Assembly: GCA_019115485.1 (NCBI GenBank)
Contig: DXDM01000023.1
Coordinates: forward strand, 1-48,616
Direction: 5' to 3'
DNA length: 48,616 bases
Source of the DNA: Candidatus Barnesiella excrementavium
Lineage (GTDB): Bacteria; Bacteroidota; Bacteroidia; Bacteroidales; Barnesiellaceae
In this document: piece by piece, positions 16,101-23,676 of the stretch
Numbering within the stretch: position 1 is the stretch's first letter
Layout: each line of letters starts with the position of its first letter
The notes under the pieces: model-generated
The model's database searches: none
What the model saw: the letters and a program-made list of their open reading frames with translations, nothing else
What the model was told of the DNA's origin: nothing
Program-made: the position numbers and the translations under genes

Positions 16101-16803
16101 GACCACCTACAACGCCTCGCTGGTCAACCTCATCTCGGGCATGACCCCCTCGTCGCTCGAAGAGGGTACCGATACCCCGGCCAATCCGGGAACACTGGCC
16201 GACCTCACCGACGGCAACACCTCGACGGCCTATCTGCCCAAGTATTACATGGAGCCCGATCAGTCGGTACGCTTCGTCTATACCTTCGACACATCAAAGA
16301 GTGTCAACCGCTTCCAGGCTTATTTCCTCAACTCGGAGAATAAAGAGGCCAGCCTCCCCACCGAGGTGAAATTTGAAATCTCGGAGAATGGAACCGACTT
16401 CGACGTAGTCAACACCGCCGCTTCGGCCACCGAGGCATCGTACAACCTGCCCGAAGCTCGCACGGCCAAGGCCGTGGCCTTTACCATCGGTCTCGGCTAC
16501 TGGGTTACCACCGAGATTGGCGAACTGGAAGTCTACGGAAAAGACGACTCTTCGGTCAATGAGATAGAGGGCGACGCCATCGCCGTATATCCCAACCCGG
16601 TCATCAAAGGCGAGCCCGTTGCTGTCGAAGCCGACCGGACCGAGATCATCGAACTCTACTCGCTGCAAGGTGCGAAAGTGAAACAGATACCTGCCTCGGC
16701 CGGTATTACTTTCGTCCCCACCGACGATCTGGTATCGGGTCTCTACACCCTGATAATCCGTGGAGCCGACTACACCCGCACGGTCAAGGTGATTGTGAAA
16801 TAA
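13123..16803 (+). CDS. GH85 endo-beta-N-acetylglucosaminidase with T9SS sorting domain
   Basis: The 1226-residue enzyme has a signal peptide (1-21, AFAQ). The GH85 barrel (about 25-400) includes WWGGSAGEGIIIPP and GFDGWFINEETFAS, where N190 and E192 match the catalytic Asn-x-Glu pair of the family. GH85 enzymes cut between the two core GlcNAc residues of N-glycans by substrate-assisted catalysis. Further domains seem to be a beta-sandwich (about 455-570), a fibronectin-III-like domain (572-665), a PKD/Ig-like domain (677-750), a discoidin F5/8 domain (759-898), an Ig-like domain (905-1000), a second discoidin-like domain (1002-1140) and a type IX secretion C-terminal domain (1152-1226: AVYPNPV, ELYSLQGAKV, GLYTLIIRG). 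It should be exported by the T9SS and held on the surface. Last gene of the susCD operon. Confidence 0.92.
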   Translation: MNIRKIVGALLCSLAVTAAFAQQPFGGCWHPDYIKDWSPEKDPDAKFNRSTVKLQPRIADDHIKANPYQFPDAQVAACLTMNPMCSMTPSQGANNFIGYNPTYWQYMDMVIWWGGSAGEGIIIPPSAPVIDACHMNGVKILGNVFFPPKAYSGDEAWVRQMLTKEGDTYPYAEKMYEIAKYYGFDGWFINEETFASTESEWADWIKYFYQCAEADGNHEMYIQWYDATSYVNRSLNILKANPNTSFFANYGSATDLTITNNRRSLEEVGIDMNLFFEKLYSGIEQAQGGLTGNAQYFQACFPKTGHASSLQIFNPEEPIWKKVVEGILDTENNCGPTAYNAMATVFANEARYWTNNQNNPSDVTDRDNTYPNPWPGLANAIQERSVIQYKPFVTAFSAGLGKHRFVNGEKRGTQDWYHRGMQNILPTWRWWVETSSTDKLSFDLNWDDAYNFGTSIVVSGSMTANADHLTRLYKTNIVLESGDKFQLVYKTAQTGSIELKLADKDNPDSFTTFPLTETSNSNGWSVAQVDLSSLAGKTLAVIALNFKTSTAVSDYRVVLGQLAILPASYSASARVTNLQAQNELQEEISDIRLIWDAPQSDEVDHYNIYLTRNGERTLVGQTRNEGFYIPKFTRITDEMSVEVGVVAVTKDLKEGEEEKLVLKYPEMTLSDISIIASPTLAKVNEEVTLTAEANKYPESYEWVLPAGASLISQEGNKARVKFTQEGVYSITVKVTNPIGVATETNTGLIEVNNTKEIGNVALNKEIEDVSGEIAASGEVATNLLDGHTEGCSIHQKWCVGGAKEHWVIIDLTQSFQLYKFRIVDAKVNEGGADNLNSYKIQLGNDLEHWTEVVNTTGRSAENYHTDWIKPTVARYIKFIPYDNDAPITIRIWEFEAYGAEGSSSLASIADQTLETNSTLTVKAGYSLGGAAKEENFNLTFASENENIATVSDLQVADDETYTFTLNGGTEVGKTHITVTLVNGEYQKSVTFAVTTYNASLVNLISGMTPSSLEEGTDTPANPGTLADLTDGNTSTAYLPKYYMEPDQSVRFVYTFDTSKSVNRFQAYFLNSENKEASLPTEVKFEISENGTDFDVVNTAASATEASYNLPEARTAKAVAFTIGLGYWVTTEIGELEVYGKDDSSVNEIEGDAIAVYPNPVIKGEPVAVEADRTEIIELYSLQGAKVKQIPASAGITFVPTDDLVSGLYTLIIRGADYTRTVKVIVK

Positions 16804-16815
16804 TCGAGTCATCGA

Positions 16816-16897
16816 GTCATGCGCCCTGGCCGGGTGCATGACCCCTCATCAAACAGCGGAGCCCCAAAGGTCTGTCAACCTTTGGGGCTCCGCTGTT
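16816..16897. terminator. Two tandem hairpins between convergent GH85 and DUF389 genes
   Basis: The first hairpin is GTCATGCGCCC (16816-16826) with GGGTGCATGAC (16832-16842), one G-U pair. The second has a perfect 20-bp stem, 16852-16871 with 16878-16897, loop CTGTCA. The second should stop transcripts from both sides. A short tandem duplication ATCGAGTC (16803-16818) precedes them. Confidence 0.8.
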
Positions 16898-16962
16898 CCT
16901 ATGCATCAATCCACTGGAAAGAGGGTACAGAGAGGCTCTGCAACCTCCTCACGGCTTGGGGG

Positions 16963-18324
16963 TCAGGGTTCGAGTACAAGTTGCACCTTGTTGGTACCCA
17001 GGCGGGCCTGCAACCACTCCTGGAACCGTTGCTGTTCCGAAGCCGAGAAGGCCCGCGAATAGCGCACGACGGCCAGCGTGGTGGTGTCGCGCACATCGGT
17101 ATCGATGCCGCTGAATATCGTTTTCGAGATAGCAATGTCGGTCACATGGGGGAAAAGCACCTTGATCTCGGGCGCCACCGCAATACCCAGCGAGTCGTAC
17201 TGCTGGTAATGCGAAGTCATGTTTTCCAACGAGTCGATGACCTGCTGCTGACGGGCTATCTGCTCTTGATTGTGCAGGTAGATGTCTTTGAACATCGTAC
17301 TGCTGAGCGTGGTCATGTCCATCGAATTAGACCCATATCCCTGGCGCACCTCCAACACGGCACCTCCCAGTCCGTACTGCGGCAAGCGGGCCTGGGCAAC
17401 CGCAATAGAGTCCTGAGGCACCTCGGCCCCCACGAGCGATACCCGTATGATGCGCTTGCCATGTTCTATCTCGGCACTCTTGCTCAACACCTGGGTATCG
17501 GAGTAGTTGAAGTTCTGCGACACAAAACGCGAAGCGGCCACCTCGAAGAAATTCTGCTTCACCATGTTGTAGGTCAGATAGATGCTCGGAGCCATCGTGA
17601 GGATAAGAATCGTATAGACAATGCGCTCGACCTTCTTGCGCCGCTCGTCGTCGACAAACTCCTTCTTCGAATACTTCATCAGCTTCACCCCCAGCGTGGT
17701 GGCAAAGGCGATGAACACCGAGTTGATGAAGAAGAGGTAGAAAGCGCCGAAGAAGTAGTAGAAATTGCCCGTCGCCAGTCCGAATCCGGCCGTACACAGC
17801 GGCGGCATCAACGCCGTGGCGATGGCCACACCGGGCAACACGTTGCCCTTCTGTTTCGACGACATGGCCACGATACCGGCCAATCCGCCGAAGAAGGCGA
17901 TGAGCACGTCGTAGATGGTCGGCGAGGTGCGGGCCAGCAGCTCGCTGCGGGCTTCGTTCAACGGCGAAATCCAGAAATAGACCGTCGAGGTAATCACACT
18001 GAACAGCGTGGCTACAGCCAGGTTGCGGAACGACCGCTTAATCAGTTCGTAGTCGTTGATGCCGAGCCCCAGCCCTATACCCATGATAGGACCCATGAGG
18101 GGCGAAATCAACATGGCACCGATAATGACCGCCGCCGAATTGGTGTTCAATCCCAGCGAAGCGATAAAGATGGCAAATACCAGAATAAGAATGGTGGAAC
18201 CCTTGAACTCCACCCCGGCCCGGATAGCCTCGACCGAAGCGGCTTCTTCTTCCCGATCCTGACTCATGTCAAGATAGTGGGTCAAAAATCGTTTGACCGA
18301 ATCGACAAAATTGGAGAAAGTCAT
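16963..18324 (-). CDS. DUF389 integral membrane protein
   Basis: The 453-residue protein has the DUF389 core with several membrane helices, including ILILVFAIFIASLGLNTNS, the conserved GAMLISPLMGPIMGIGLGLG, and GVAIATALMPPLCTAGFGLA, over about residues 40-230. A hydrophilic C-terminal half (about 245-453) contains one more hydrophobic stretch near its start and then a soluble part. The function of DUF389 proteins is not established; a transport role is often assumed. It is the last gene of a minus-strand run after ruvB and a flippase, with 48 nt to the flippase stop, and is closed by the double hairpin at 16.8 kb. The start at 18324 (MTFSNFVDSVKRF) is the first ATG in frame and gives a normal cytoplasmic N-terminus. 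Confidence 0.85.
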   Translation of the reverse strand: MTFSNFVDSVKRFLTHYLDMSQDREEEAASVEAIRAGVEFKGSTILILVFAIFIASLGLNTNSAAVIIGAMLISPLMGPIMGIGLGLGINDYELIKRSFRNLAVATLFSVITSTVYFWISPLNEARSELLARTSPTIYDVLIAFFGGLAGIVAMSSKQKGNVLPGVAIATALMPPLCTAGFGLATGNFYYFFGAFYLFFINSVFIAFATTLGVKLMKYSKKEFVDDERRKKVERIVYTILILTMAPSIYLTYNMVKQNFFEVAASRFVSQNFNYSDTQVLSKSAEIEHGKRIIRVSLVGAEVPQDSIAVAQARLPQYGLGGAVLEVRQGYGSNSMDMTTLSSTMFKDIYLHNQEQIARQQQVIDSLENMTSHYQQYDSLGIAVAPEIKVLFPHVTDIAISKTIFSGIDTDVRDTTTLAVVRYSRAFSASEQQRFQEWLQARLGTNKVQLVLEP

Positions 18325-18372
18325 AAATCTATGCTATTAAGGTCGTCCTGTCGCCTTCGCCCGTCACCGGGT

Positions 18373-19875
18373 TCACGACCTGGACGCAAAACGTTTCAAT
18401 CCCGGAATCTCGCTCAGTGGCAGGTCGTGACGGACCAGATAGACCAGAAAGAGTGCCAGCAGCACAGTGCGGAATGCCAGACGCAGGAGGAGCGAATCGA
18501 TGGGCACGAGGGTGCCCACCAGATAGAGTACCACCGTGAGCAGGGTGTAACGCAACGCATTACCCAGCTCGTACTTGATGGGGTAGACCCGTTGCCCGAT
18601 GAAGAACGAGGCCAGCATCATGCTCAAGTAGCACACAAAGGCTGCCCAGGCGCAGGCCATGTAGCCGAAGCGGGGTACCCCCACGATATTGATGATGGCC
18701 GTAATCACGAACCCGAACAGGGAGAACCACGCGCCCCACTGGGTGCGGTCGGTGAGCTTATACCACAACGACAGGTTGAAGAATATCCCGAAGAAGAGTT
18801 CGGCCAGCATGATGATGGGCACCACCTTCAATCCCGTGCAGTAGGTAGCCGGCATGAAGAAGCGCACGATGTCGATATAGAACATCACCGCCAGGAAGAT
18901 GAACAACCCGAAGATGATGAAATATTTCATCGCCTCGGAATAGGACTTCTTGTTCCCGTCGCCCGCATCTTTGTTACGGGCAAAGATAAAGGGCTCATAG
19001 GCAAATCGGAAGGCTTGCGTAAACATCACCATAACAATCGCTATCTTGTAGACGGCCCCGTATATGCCCAACTCCGACATGGCGTCGGGACGGCTCGCGG
19101 CCAGCACAGGATAAAACATCTTATCGAAGGTTTGGTTCATGATACCGGCGATTCCCAGGATAAGCAGCGGGAACGAATATTTCAGCATGCGCGACAGCAG
19201 CTGCCGGTCGAACCGGTAGCGTACCCTGAAAATTTCGGGAAAGAGCACCAGCAGCACCACTCCCGAACTGATGACGTTCGACACCAGAATATAACCGACC
19301 AGGAAATCGGGGTCGAAGAACCACGAAATCCACTCGGGGTGAATCCGATACAGCCACGGGCAGAGCAGAATAAAGAAGAGGTTCAGGGCGATGTTGAGGA
19401 ATATCGAGAGCAGTTTGACCGCGGCAAAACGTATGGGCCGGCGTTGGTAGCGCAGATAGGCAAAGGGTAGTGCCGTGAAGGCGTCGATGGCGATAATCAA
19501 GGCCATCATCCACACATAATCCTCATGCCCTGGATATCCCAACAGGCGCGATACCGGCGAAAGGAAAAGCCACACCAGCACGAAAAAGAGAGTCGAGGTG
19601 GTAGCCAGCGAGATGAGGCCGGTCGTATAGACCCGCATCGGGTCCTTCTCCTGCTTGTCGTTGGCAAAGCGGAAGAAGCCGGTCTCCATGCCGTAGGTGA
19701 GAATAATCAGCAACAAGGCCATGTAGGCGTAGAGGTTGGTCACGATGCCATACTCGGCAGTCGTCTTCAACACGTTTACATAGAGGAATACGAAACACCA
19801 GTTGAGAAACCGCCCCAATATACTGCTCAAACCGTATATCGCGGTATCCTTTGCCAAACTCTTCATGCCGGCCAT
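18373..19875 (-). CDS. Polysaccharide flippase (MOP/Wzx-like)
   Basis: The 500-residue protein has about 12-14 hydrophobic helices and the N-terminal pattern of polysaccharide flippases (LAKDTAIYGLSSILGRFLNW, then TAEYGIVTNLYAYMALLLII). These carriers move lipid-linked sugar units across the inner membrane for O-antigen or capsule assembly. The gene follows ruvB by 21 nt and is probably co-transcribed with it from the ruvB promoter, and precedes the DUF389 gene. No glycosyltransferase directly adjoins it, although a heptosyltransferase and a Kdo-kinase-like gene lie just beyond ruvB. Lipid II flippase-type MurJ activity cannot be excluded, but a stand-alone Wzx-like role is more likely. Confidence 0.85.
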   Translation of the reverse strand: MAGMKSLAKDTAIYGLSSILGRFLNWCFVFLYVNVLKTTAEYGIVTNLYAYMALLLIILTYGMETGFFRFANDKQEKDPMRVYTTGLISLATTSTLFFVLVWLFLSPVSRLLGYPGHEDYVWMMALIIAIDAFTALPFAYLRYQRRPIRFAAVKLLSIFLNIALNLFFILLCPWLYRIHPEWISWFFDPDFLVGYILVSNVISSGVVLLVLFPEIFRVRYRFDRQLLSRMLKYSFPLLILGIAGIMNQTFDKMFYPVLAASRPDAMSELGIYGAVYKIAIVMVMFTQAFRFAYEPFIFARNKDAGDGNKKSYSEAMKYFIIFGLFIFLAVMFYIDIVRFFMPATYCTGLKVVPIIMLAELFFGIFFNLSLWYKLTDRTQWGAWFSLFGFVITAIINIVGVPRFGYMACAWAAFVCYLSMMLASFFIGQRVYPIKYELGNALRYTLLTVVLYLVGTLVPIDSLLLRLAFRTVLLALFLVYLVRHDLPLSEIPGLKRFASRS

Positions 19876-19896
19876 AAGCGTCTACTTTTTTTCTGA

Positions 19897-20922
19897 TTAA
19901 AACAATGTTCCCTGCTCCGAGATGCGATGACGGTCCAAATGGGTGTAGGCCAGGTCGGTCACCTCGCGGCCCCGGGGGGTACGTTTGATGAATCCCTCCT
20001 TAATCAGATAGGGCTCATACACCTCTTCAAGCGTACCGGGGTCCTCGCCCAGGGCGGTGGCAATCGTGGTGAGTCCCACGGGACCGCCCTTGAACTTGTC
20101 GATGATGATGGAGAGAATCTTGTTGTCTATCTCGTCGAGACCATACTGGTCGATGTTGAGCGACTCCAAGGCATAGCGGGCAATGTCGAGGTCGATGCTG
20201 CCCGACCCTTTTACCTGGGCAAAATCGCGTACCCGCCGCAACAGAGCATTCGCAATACGGGGTGTCCCGCGGCTGCGCATGGCAATCTCGGTGGCGGCTT
20301 CGCGGGTGCAGGGCACGCCCAGCAGACTCGACGACCGCTCGATGATGTGGGTCAGCACGGCGTGGTCGTAGTATTCGAGGTGGCAGTTGATGCCGAACCT
20401 CGCACGCAACGGACTGGTGAGCAATCCGCTGCGGGTTGTCGCCCCCACCAGCGTGAAGGGATTCAACTCGATTTGTATGGAGCGGGCACTCGGCCCCTTG
20501 TCAATCATGATGTCGATGCGGAAATCCTCCATGGCCGAGTAGAGATACTCCTCGACCACCGGACTCAACCGGTGAATTTCGTCGATGAAAAGCACATCGT
20601 TCTCTTCGAGCGAAGTGAGGAGCCCGGCCAGGTCGCCAGGCTTGTCGAGTACCGGCCCCGAGGTAATCTTGAAACCTACTCCCAACTCGTTGGCCACGAT
20701 ATTGGCCAGCGTGGTCTTCCCCAGGCCGGGAGGGCCGTGCAACAGCACATGGTCAAGCGGCTCCTTGCGCATGCGGGCTGCCATGACAAAGACCCGCAGG
20801 TTTTCGATAATCTTCTCCTGTCCGCTGAAATCATCGAATGCCAAGGGACGCAGAGCCTTCTCGAATTCCCGTTCGGTATCCGATATCCGCTGTTCCCGTA
20901 TGTCAAACCGATTATTTTCCAC
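19897..20922 (-). CDS. ruvB: Holliday junction ATP-dependent DNA helicase RuvB
   Basis: The 341-residue protein is standard RuvB length and has Walker A GPPGLGKT (63-70), Walker [13 protein letters not shown], sensor/arginine-finger region [18 protein letters not shown], and the C-terminal winged helix with [25 protein letters not shown] and [10 protein letters not shown]. Hexamers of RuvB drive branch migration of Holliday junctions with RuvA. The other ruv genes are not in the window, as is usual in Bacteroidales. It has its own -7 box (20954-20961 on the minus strand) and leads an operon with the flippase and DUF389 genes. The identification is certain. Confidence 0.98.
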   Translation of the reverse strand: MENNRFDIREQRISDTEREFEKALRPLAFDDFSGQEKIIENLRVFVMAARMRKEPLDHVLLHGPPGLGKTTLANIVANELGVGFKITSGPVLDKPGDLAGLLTSLEENDVLFIDEIHRLSPVVEEYLYSAMEDFRIDIMIDKGPSARSIQIELNPFTLVGATTRSGLLTSPLRARFGINCHLEYYDHAVLTHIIERSSSLLGVPCTREAATEIAMRSRGTPRIANALLRRVRDFAQVKGSGSIDLDIARYALESLNIDQYGLDEIDNKILSIIIDKFKGGPVGLTTIATALGEDPGTLEEVYEPYLIKEGFIKRTPRGREVTDLAYTHLDRHRISEQGTLF

Positions 20923-20953
20923 AGACTACTTTATGTTCACCGCATTTCGACGA

Positions 20954-20961
20954 CAAACTTA
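20954..20961 (-). promoter_or_regulatory. -7 box of the ruvB promoter
   Basis: On the minus strand this reads TAAGTTTG, an exact TAnnTTTG match, placing the start of transcription about 25 nt before the ruvB ATG. No clear TTG -33 box is present at 20 nt, so only the -7 element is supported. Confidence 0.5.
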
Positions 20962-20988
20962 GCAATTTATTTTGTGATTCCCGCTATT

Positions 20989-21741
20989 TTAAGAGGCCAA
21001 ACTCTCGCGACGGCGCTTCCGGGCATCTTTCCGCTCGGTGCGCGACCAGAACTCCCGGTGCGGAACCAGAGCCGCCTCGACCGAGGCCTCGGAGTTCCAC
21101 CCGCGCAAACGGGCATACTCGGCCACAACATACCGCACCACCTCTTCGTCCCGACTGAATCGGGCAAAATTGGAGAGACACATCTTCGGGGTCATCGGCA
21201 CAAACCGCATGCGGTTCAGGTCAATAATGGAAAAACGAATATCCCCGTCGTACCGATTGAACAGAATATTTCCCGACGAGTAGTCGAGATGATGCACCCC
21301 CTTCTCGTGCAGACTGACCGTGAAGGCGGCAAATGCCTTCAACACGGCCTCACGTCCGACTACCCCACCGCTGTCGAACTCGCGCATCAAATGGGAATAA
21401 GAACAATTCTCCGACACGAAATAGGAGTGACACAGCAACCCTCCCCGTCGTATTTCGAGATAAGCCACAGGCTCAGGGGTATCGACCCCCATGGCACGCA
21501 GCTTCAAGGCATACTCATAGGCTCGCTCGGCTTTACCGGGACGAAAAAAGGTGTAGGCGATGCGGTTGATGAATATGGGAACCTTATAGTTTTTGACCAC
21601 ATACTCTTTCCCCTCGAAGGAGAACTTGCGCAGTTCGTTGCGAGCCTTGTAAATGCACTCTCCCAACGTAGGAAACGAGAGAGGCAGCGTTTCCATCAAC
21701 TTTTCGAGTCGGCGATAGGACGGATTCAATACCAATTTCAT
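20989..21741 (-). CDS. Kdo/WaaP-like lipopolysaccharide kinase
   Basis: The 250-residue protein has a small protein-kinase-like fold. Visible landmarks are YVVKNYKVP with the ATP-binding Lys (about residue 50), the catalytic loop GVHHLDYSSGNILF with Asp and Asn, and IIDLNRMRF in the position of the metal-binding DxN/DFG motif. Proteins of this group phosphorylate Kdo or heptose of the LPS inner core. The next gene upstream on the same strand is a heptosyltransferase (62 nt away), which supports an LPS core role. The C-terminus is strongly basic (ERKDARKRRRESL), fitting association with the membrane. Specific substrate is not determinable. Confidence 0.85.
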   Translation of the reverse strand: MKLVLNPSYRRLEKLMETLPLSFPTLGECIYKARNELRKFSFEGKEYVVKNYKVPIFINRIAYTFFRPGKAERAYEYALKLRAMGVDTPEPVAYLEIRRGGLLCHSYFVSENCSYSHLMREFDSGGVVGREAVLKAFAAFTVSLHEKGVHHLDYSSGNILFNRYDGDIRFSIIDLNRMRFVPMTPKMCLSNFARFSRDEEVVRYVVAEYARLRGWNSEASVEAALVPHREFWSRTERKDARKRRRESLAS

Positions 21742-21803
21742 CTTCTTGCTCCCGAATATGTATTTATCAATTCATCTATTCTTTGTCCCCCCACAGGCAA
21801 CGA

Positions 21804-22865
21804 TTATCTGTTGGAGACCGGCTGGGCTTTCAACTGTTTCACCCGCTCGACAATGACCGACGGCGCTATCTCCATACAGGCATAGTCCTTGCGGCGGCAC
21901 GGCTTGTTGCCGAAGATGGAACAGGGACGGCAGCCAAGCGGCAGTTGCACCACGTTGGCCTCACTCTGGTGCCACCCCAGAAATCCGCAGCACGGGTGGG
22001 TAGCCCCCCACACCGAGACAACGGGCACGGCTACCAGCGAGGCCAGATGCATGTTGGCCGAGTCCATCGAAATCATCACGTCGAGGTGACTCATCAACGC
22101 CAATTCGAGGGCAAAACCGTGACGCTTGTCGGCCAGCGTAATCACATGCGGATAACGCTCCTGCCATACCGACAGAATGTCGCGCTCGCGCTCGCCCGAA
22201 CCAAACAGAAATATCTTTACCCTGGATTCGCCCGAGAGTTTCGCCACCACATTCTCCATGTGGTCGAGCGGATAGATTTTCCCTTCGTGCTTGGCAAAAG
22301 GAGCCACCCCTATCCAATACTCCCCCGGAGCCTTGGGCGGAGTGAGTGACGAGTAGAGACCTTCGTCGCCCTTCTCCTCGCCATACAGCGAATCGAACTG
22401 GGGCGTAAAGGTAAATCCCAACTTTTCAAAAACCTCGCCATACCGCTCGAACGAGCTGCGCAACGGGTGCAACTCATTATGCTTGTGACGGGCGGTGAGC
22501 CGCTGTTTCTCCTTCCGACCCTTGTCGATGACAGCCACACGGATTCCCCACCATCTGAAACAGGTGCGCAGGAACTTCGTGCGCAACACATCGTGCAAAT
22601 CGGCTACGGCATCAATCGACAAGGCCCGCAACTCCCTGGCCAGGTCGTAAAGACCGCCGAAACCTTTGTGCCGCCCCTTGACATCGGCCACCACAACCTG
22701 CAAGTTGCGCGGTGCGCACAGGAACAGTTGCGAGGCTACCTTCTGGGTGAGCATGACAAACGTGGTGTCGGGATAGGCGCGGCATACCGAATAGACCACA
22801 GGTATGGTCATCGCCACATCGCCCAAAGCCGACAGACGCATGATTAAGACTTTACGATACGACAT
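21804..22865 (-). CDS. GT9 ADP-heptose:LPS heptosyltransferase-like protein
   Basis: The 353-residue protein begins VLIMRLSALGDVAMTIPVV, the typical N-terminus of family 9 glycosyltransferases (RfaF/WaaC type), and has the C-terminal nucleotide-sugar site around HLDVMISMDSANMHLASLVAVP and VVSVWGATHP. These enzymes add heptose to the LPS core in the cytoplasm. A Cys-rich tail segment (GCRPCSIFGNKPCRRKDYAC) is common in Bacteroidales members. It lies between the DUF4254 gene (18 nt upstream) and the Kdo-kinase-like gene on one strand, so these three form an LPS-core operon. Whether heptose is its true donor sugar is unknown. Confidence 0.9.
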   Translation of the reverse strand: MSYRKVLIMRLSALGDVAMTIPVVYSVCRAYPDTTFVMLTQKVASQLFLCAPRNLQVVVADVKGRHKGFGGLYDLARELRALSIDAVADLHDVLRTKFLRTCFRWWGIRVAVIDKGRKEKQRLTARHKHNELHPLRSSFERYGEVFEKLGFTFTPQFDSLYGEEKGDEGLYSSLTPPKAPGEYWIGVAPFAKHEGKIYPLDHMENVVAKLSGESRVKIFLFGSGERERDILSVWQERYPHVITLADKRHGFALELALMSHLDVMISMDSANMHLASLVAVPVVSVWGATHPCCGFLGWHQSEANVVQLPLGCRPCSIFGNKPCRRKDYACMEIAPSVIVERVKQLKAQPVSNR

Positions 22866-22883
22866 AAATCCCCACCCTCCCTG

Positions 22884-23486
22884 TCATTTTTTATACAGGA
22901 CCGGGTTCAGTGCCGGATCGTTGTACATCTTCATCTGTTTATAAACCTTCATATACTTCCGGCCGGCCGCGATTTCGTCGAGCAGCTGGTCGATGGCCGT
23001 GGAGAGGTCGGAACGCTGTTCGAGCAGCACCCGCAACTTGGCCCGGCACTTCTCCACATGTTCGGGCGAAGCATCTTTGCGCTCCACCTCCTGCTGCATG
23101 TGGTAAATCTTCACCGCCAGAATCGACAGCCGGTCTATTGCCCAGGCGGGGCTTTCAGTATTGATGGTGGCATCGCTCTTCACCTCGACCCCGGCATACT
23201 TCTTCAAGAAATAGTCGTCGATCATCTCGACCAAATCGGTACGCTCCTGATTCGACTTGTCGATTCGCCGCTTGATGGCCAAGGCCTCACGCGGGTCGAT
23301 ATCGGGGTTGCGGATAATGTCTTCGAGATGCCACTGGACCACATCAATCCAGTTTTTCAAACACAGATAATACTCTATGCTTCCTTCGGCATAGGGATTC
23401 TCCAACGTGGCGTCCACGTTGTCGAACCGATGGTAATATTGCGTGGTATTCCAAAAAATGTGATTACAGGTTTCTGCAAAAGTCAT
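22884..23486 (-). CDS. DUF4254 protein
   Basis: The 200-residue, mostly helical soluble protein opens MTFAETCNHIFWNTTQYYHR and contains the conserved stretches LCLKNWIDVVQWHLEDIIR, ALAIKRRIDKSNQERTDLVE and AWAIDRLSILAVKIYHM that I associate with DUF4254. No signal peptide or membrane segment is present. It is the first gene of an operon with the heptosyltransferase and LPS kinase genes, a pairing that suggests a helper role in LPS core synthesis. Its biochemical function is unknown. A -7 box at 23565-23572 gives it its own promoter with a leader near 70 nt. Confidence 0.85.
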   Translation of the reverse strand: MTFAETCNHIFWNTTQYYHRFDNVDATLENPYAEGSIEYYLCLKNWIDVVQWHLEDIIRNPDIDPREALAIKRRIDKSNQERTDLVEMIDDYFLKKYAGVEVKSDATINTESPAWAIDRLSILAVKIYHMQQEVERKDASPEHVEKCRAKLRVLLEQRSDLSTAIDQLLDEIAAGRKYMKVYKQMKMYNDPALNPVLYKK

Positions 23487-23564
23487 AATTCACATCAATT
23501 AATGCGCACCTGCTTTCCCGCAAAATGCGTCTCGATAAGCATAGTGTGCTCGGTTTTCAATTTA

Positions 23565-23572
23565 CAAACATA
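23565..23572 (-). promoter_or_regulatory. -7 box of the DUF4254-heptosyltransferase-kinase operon
   Basis: Minus-strand TATGTTTG matches TAnnTTTG exactly. A T-rich patch lies about 20 nt upstream but no clear TTG. The box is divergent from the pdxB promoter 76 nt away. Confidence 0.5.
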
Positions 23573-23647
23573 AGCATAGTTTTACGAAAAACCGCTATCT
23601 CACCTATATAAAAATAGTTCTTCGGTACATTCCCGCCGAAAAATTAC

Positions 23648-23655
23648 TATTTTTG
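23648..23655 (+). promoter_or_regulatory. -7 box of the pdxB promoter
   Basis: TATTTTTG matches TAnnTTTG exactly and lies 21 nt before the ATG at 23677. It overlaps an in-frame TTG at 23653, which therefore cannot be the start of translation. Confidence 0.55.
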
Positions 23656-23676
23656 TTTAGAAAAAACCCGAATGTC

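Noticed and set aside
16819-19470. An 883-codon plus-strand frame over the DUF389 and flippase genes
   Set aside because: Its product is Arg/His/Gln-rich without motifs, and it runs through the tandem hairpins and antisense to two clear membrane-protein genes.
19927-21885. A 652-codon plus-strand frame over ruvB and the LPS kinase gene
   Set aside because: It is antisense to certain genes and has no domain or start signal.
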